Below, one piece after another: positions 60,674-64,000 of a DNA stretch of 64,000 nucleotides (position 1 is the stretch's first letter; each line of letters opens with the position of its first letter). The notes under the pieces are model-generated. The model made no database searches. It saw nothing but the letters and a program-made list of their open reading frames with translations, and was not told the origin of the DNA. The translations under genes and the position numbers were made by a program. The stretch covers positions 1-64,000 of the forward strand of contig NZ_JAAAPN010000005.1 of assembly GCF_009909205.1 (NCBI RefSeq). Reading direction: 5' to 3'. This stretch comes from Aquabacterium fontiphilum (GTDB taxonomy: Bacteria > Pseudomonadota > Gammaproteobacteria > Burkholderiales > Burkholderiaceae_C).

Positions 60674-61738
60674 ATGGACGCCAACGCCAAATCCGCCCTC
60701 AGTACCGAAAAAGCCAAGGCCCTGCAGGCCGCGCTGGCGCAGATCGAAAAGCAGTTCGGCAAGGGCTCGATCATGCGCCTCGGTGAAGGCGAGGTCGCGG
60801 AAGACATCCAGGTCGTGTCCACCGGTTCGCTGGGGCTGGACATTGCGCTGGGCGTCGGCGGTCTGCCCCGCGGTCGCGTGATCGAAATCTACGGTCCCGA
60901 ATCCTCCGGCAAGACCACGCTGACCCTGCAGGTGGTGGCCGAGATGCAGAAGCTGAGCGGCGTGTGTGCTTTCATCGACGCAGAACACGCGCTCGACGTG
61001 CAGTACGCCCAGAAGCTGGGCGTCAACCTGCACGACCTGCTGATTTCCCAACCCGACACCGGTGAACAGGCGCTTGAGATCGTGGATGCCCTGGTGCGTT
61101 CCGGCTCGGTCGACCTGATCATCGTCGACTCGGTGGCCGCGCTGACCCCCAAAGCCGAACTCGAAGGCGAGATGGGTGACGCCCTGCCTGGCCTGCAGGC
61201 CCGCCTGATGAGCCAGGCGCTGCGCAAGCTGACCGCCACCATCAAGAAGACCAACTGCACCGTCATCTTCATCAACCAGATCCGCATGAAGATCGGTGTG
61301 ATGTTCGGCTCGCCTGAGACCACCACCGGTGGCAATGCGCTGAAGTTCTACGCCTCGGTGCGCCTGGATATTCGCCGCACCGGCTCGATCAAGAAGGGCG
61401 ATGACGTCATCGGCAACGAGACCAAGGTCAAGGTGGTCAAGAACAAGGTGTCGCCCCCGTTCAAGACGGCCGAGTTCGACATCCTGTACGGCGAAGGCAT
61501 CAGTCGCGAAGGCGAGATCATCGATCTGGGCGTCAACGCCAAGATCGTCGACAAGTCGGGGGCCTGGTATGCCTACAACGGCGAGAAGATCGGCCAGGGT
61601 AAGGACAACGCGCGTGAGTTCCTGCGCGAGAACCCCGATCTGGCCCACGAGATCGAGAACAAGATCCGTGAATCACTTGGTATCACCTTGCTGCCGGCTG
61701 TTGTGGGCGGTGGCGCGGCGGCCGACGCCGACGAGTGA
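60674..61738 (+). CDS. recA: Recombinase RecA
   Basis: Central recombinase and SOS co-protease. The 354-residue product begins [21 protein letters not shown]. Landmarks are Walker [11 protein letters not shown], the catalytic Glu region [13 protein letters not shown], Walker [11 protein letters not shown], the L1/L2 DNA loops (EGEMGD, and [22 protein letters not shown]) and KAEFEGE-like C-terminal core ending in an acidic tail. An in-frame ATG at 60626 overlaps the predicted -10 box, so 60674 is preferred. A LexA box lies upstream and recX follows 21 bases after the stop. Confidence 0.97.
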   Translation: MDANAKSALSTEKAKALQAALAQIEKQFGKGSIMRLGEGEVAEDIQVVSTGSLGLDIALGVGGLPRGRVIEIYGPESSGKTTLTLQVVAEMQKLSGVCAFIDAEHALDVQYAQKLGVNLHDLLISQPDTGEQALEIVDALVRSGSVDLIIVDSVAALTPKAELEGEMGDALPGLQARLMSQALRKLTATIKKTNCTVIFINQIRMKIGVMFGSPETTTGGNALKFYASVRLDIRRTGSIKKGDDVIGNETKVKVVKNKVSPPFKTAEFDILYGEGISREGEIIDLGVNAKIVDKSGAWYAYNGEKIGQGKDNAREFLRENPDLAHEIENKIRESLGITLLPAVVGGGAAADADE

Positions 61739-61759
61739 GGTGCTGGAGGGCTTTGAGGC

Positions 61760-62221
61760 GTGGCCCAGCTGTCCCTGAAAGGGCGCGCCCTCAAATACCT
61801 GGCGGCGCGCGAGCATTCCCGGGTGGAGTTGCGCCGCAAATTGGGCCCCCATGCCGAGTCGGCCGAGCAGGTCGACGCCCTGCTCGACGAACTGGAGTCG
61901 CTGGGCTTTCTGTCTGCCCAGCGCTTTGCCGATTCGGTTGTCCACCGCAAGGCTGCGCGCTTTGGCGCGGCACGGGTTCAAGCCGAGCTGGCGCAACACC
62001 GCTTGCCTGACGACATCGCCCGTGAGGCCATTCAGGCCTTGCGGGATACCGAATTCGCGCGGGCGCACGCCGTGTGGCTTCGGCGCTTCGGCGAGCCGGC
62101 GTCCGAGCCGACAGAGCGCGTACGCCAGAGCCGGTTTCTTGCGGGGCGCGGGTTTTCCCCAGAAGTGATCCGCCGCGTGGTGCGCGGTGACGGATTGCGT
62201 GACGAATCGGCCTCGTCGTAG
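61760..62221 (+). CDS. recX: RecA regulator RecX
   Basis: A small helical inhibitor of RecA filaments. The 153 residues form three-helix repeats with family motifs LKGRALKYLAAREHSRVELRRKL, LGFLSAQRFADSVV, RFGAARVQAELAQ and a final FLAGRGFSPEVIRRVV. The GTG start at 61760 follows GGAGGG. Its position directly after recA, 21 bases away, is the usual one, and read-through from recA should keep RecX levels low relative to RecA. Confidence 0.93.
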   Translation: MAQLSLKGRALKYLAAREHSRVELRRKLGPHAESAEQVDALLDELESLGFLSAQRFADSVVHRKAARFGAARVQAELAQHRLPDDIAREAIQALRDTEFARAHAVWLRRFGEPASEPTERVRQSRFLAGRGFSPEVIRRVVRGDGLRDESASS

Positions 62222-62254
62222 GGGCCCGGCAGTGCTATGCTGCATGACGCAGCG

Positions 62255-62273
62255 CAACAAGCGACCCTTGTTG
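62255..62273 (+). repeat. Hairpin between recX and sucC
   Basis: CAACAAG, loop CGACC, CTTGTTG: a perfect 7-bp stem 33 bases after recX. No T run follows, so it is at best a weak terminator or an mRNA end stabiliser. Confidence 0.35.
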
Positions 62274-62353
62274 TCCGATGCGCCCGGCGCAGCCCGATCG
62301 GCCGCGTCGCGCTTTGTCATGTTCGATGAGAACGCTCACACTGCGAGACCCCA

Positions 62354-63514
<1,161 letters not shown>

Positions 63515-63534
63515 TCGCCTGGGAAAGTACCATC

Positions 63535-64000
63535 ATGAGCATCCTCATCAACAAGGACACCAAGGTCATTACCCAGGGCATCACGGGCAAGACCGGTCAG
63601 TTCCACACCCTCGGTTGCCAGGCGTATGCCAATGGCAAGAACGCGTTCGTCGCTGGCGTGAACCCGAAGAAGGCGGGCGAGAAGTTCTCCGACATCCCCA
63701 TTTTTGCTTCCGTCAAGGACGCCGCCAAGGAAACGGGCGCCACTGTCTCCGTCATCTATGTGCCGCCAGCCGGCGCCGCTGACGCCATCTGGGAAGCCGT
63801 CGAGGCTGACCTCGACCTGGTCATTGCCATCACCGAAGGCATCCCCGTGCGCGACATGCTGATGGTGCGCAACAAGATGAAGGCCAAGGAAGCCGCTGGG
63901 GGCAAGAAGACCCTGCTGCTGGGCCCCAACTGCCCGGGCCTCATCACGCCTGAAGAAATCAAGATCGGCATCATGCCCGGCCACATCCATCGCAAGGGCC
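63535..64000 (+). CDS. sucD: Succinyl-CoA synthetase, alpha subunit (3' end outside window)
   Basis: The first 155 codons of the CoA-binding subunit. The start [21 protein letters not shown] and [11 protein letters not shown] are typical, with the CoA-binding Rossmann fold visible through [30 protein letters not shown] and [14 protein letters not shown]. The phospho-histidine region lies beyond the window edge. The gene pairs with sucC. Confidence 0.95.
   Translation, partial: MSILINKDTKVITQGITGKTGQFHTLGCQAYANGKNAFVAGVNPKKAGEKFSDIPIFASVKDAAKETGATVSVIYVPPAGAADAIWEAVEADLDLVIAITEGIPVRDMLMVRNKMKAKEAAGGKKTLLLGPNCPGLITPEEIKIGIMPGHIHRKG

Overview
The window is high-GC bacterial chromosome that reads as a betaproteobacterium of the order Burkholderiales. 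The clues are the metX-metW pair, a MetH lacking its homocysteine domain, three trimeric-porin genes of the Burkholderiales type, a leucine/isovalerate (liu) operon behind a TetR regulator, and the order recA-recX-sucC-sucD. No genus is claimed. No rRNA, tRNA, CRISPR array or prophage was seen. The only mobile-element trace is the 3' end of an IS3-type transposase gene at the left edge.

Layout. 1-535: IS3 tail, a gene-free stretch and the ssb terminator. 536-3142: ssb and a lone chemoreceptor gene, both on the minus strand; the receptor gene has a good sigma-28-type promoter. 3391-16931: a tightly packed plus-strand chemosensory operon: receptor, cheY, a STAS protein, cheA, an Aer-like PAS receptor, cheW, cheR, cheD, cheB and two more receptors, many with 4-14 nt overlaps. 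16977-19835: a class II glutamine amidotransferase, then a TetR gene divergent from a carotenoid oxygenase gene with paired operator palindromes. 19886-28292: the leucine degradation operon (TetR, liuB, liuC, liuD, liuE, liuA) followed by a ferritin-like metal-binding protein. 28453-31757: SDR dehydrogenase, thioesterase and RecQ. 31965-35632: three porin genes. 35649-37501: metX-metW on the minus strand, preceded by a SAM-II riboswitch and an intrinsic terminator. 37646-43661: FMN-dependent glutamate-synthase-like protein, GST, DUF898 membrane protein, purB, pyrF. 43708-48955: a MacAB-type export system and an FAH-family enzyme. 48980-50742: TetR and a secreted alpha/beta hydrolase with a second pair of operator palindromes. 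50805-60463: uvrA, a DUF1501/DUF1800 secreted pair, metH and a YdcH-like protein. 60599-64000: LexA box, recA, recX, sucC and the start of sucD.

How the genes work together. The chemosensory operon holds a complete phosphorelay and adaptation set (CheA, CheW, CheY, CheR, CheB, CheD). Its receptors differ in input: an Aer-type FAD PAS domain, a membrane-embedded region, a classical periplasmic domain, and a Cache-like domain misplaced at a cytoplasmic C-terminus. No separate cheZ is present, but one receptor carries a CheZ-like DxxxQ motif. The liu operon would convert isovaleryl-CoA to acetyl-CoA plus acetoacetate. The methionine genes sit at two sites: metXW under SAM control, and metH.

The strongest individual signals are the SAM-II riboswitch/terminator before metX, the two TetR loci that share one promoter-operator design, and the unusual chemoreceptor architectures. 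I saw no wholly new defence or mobile system.
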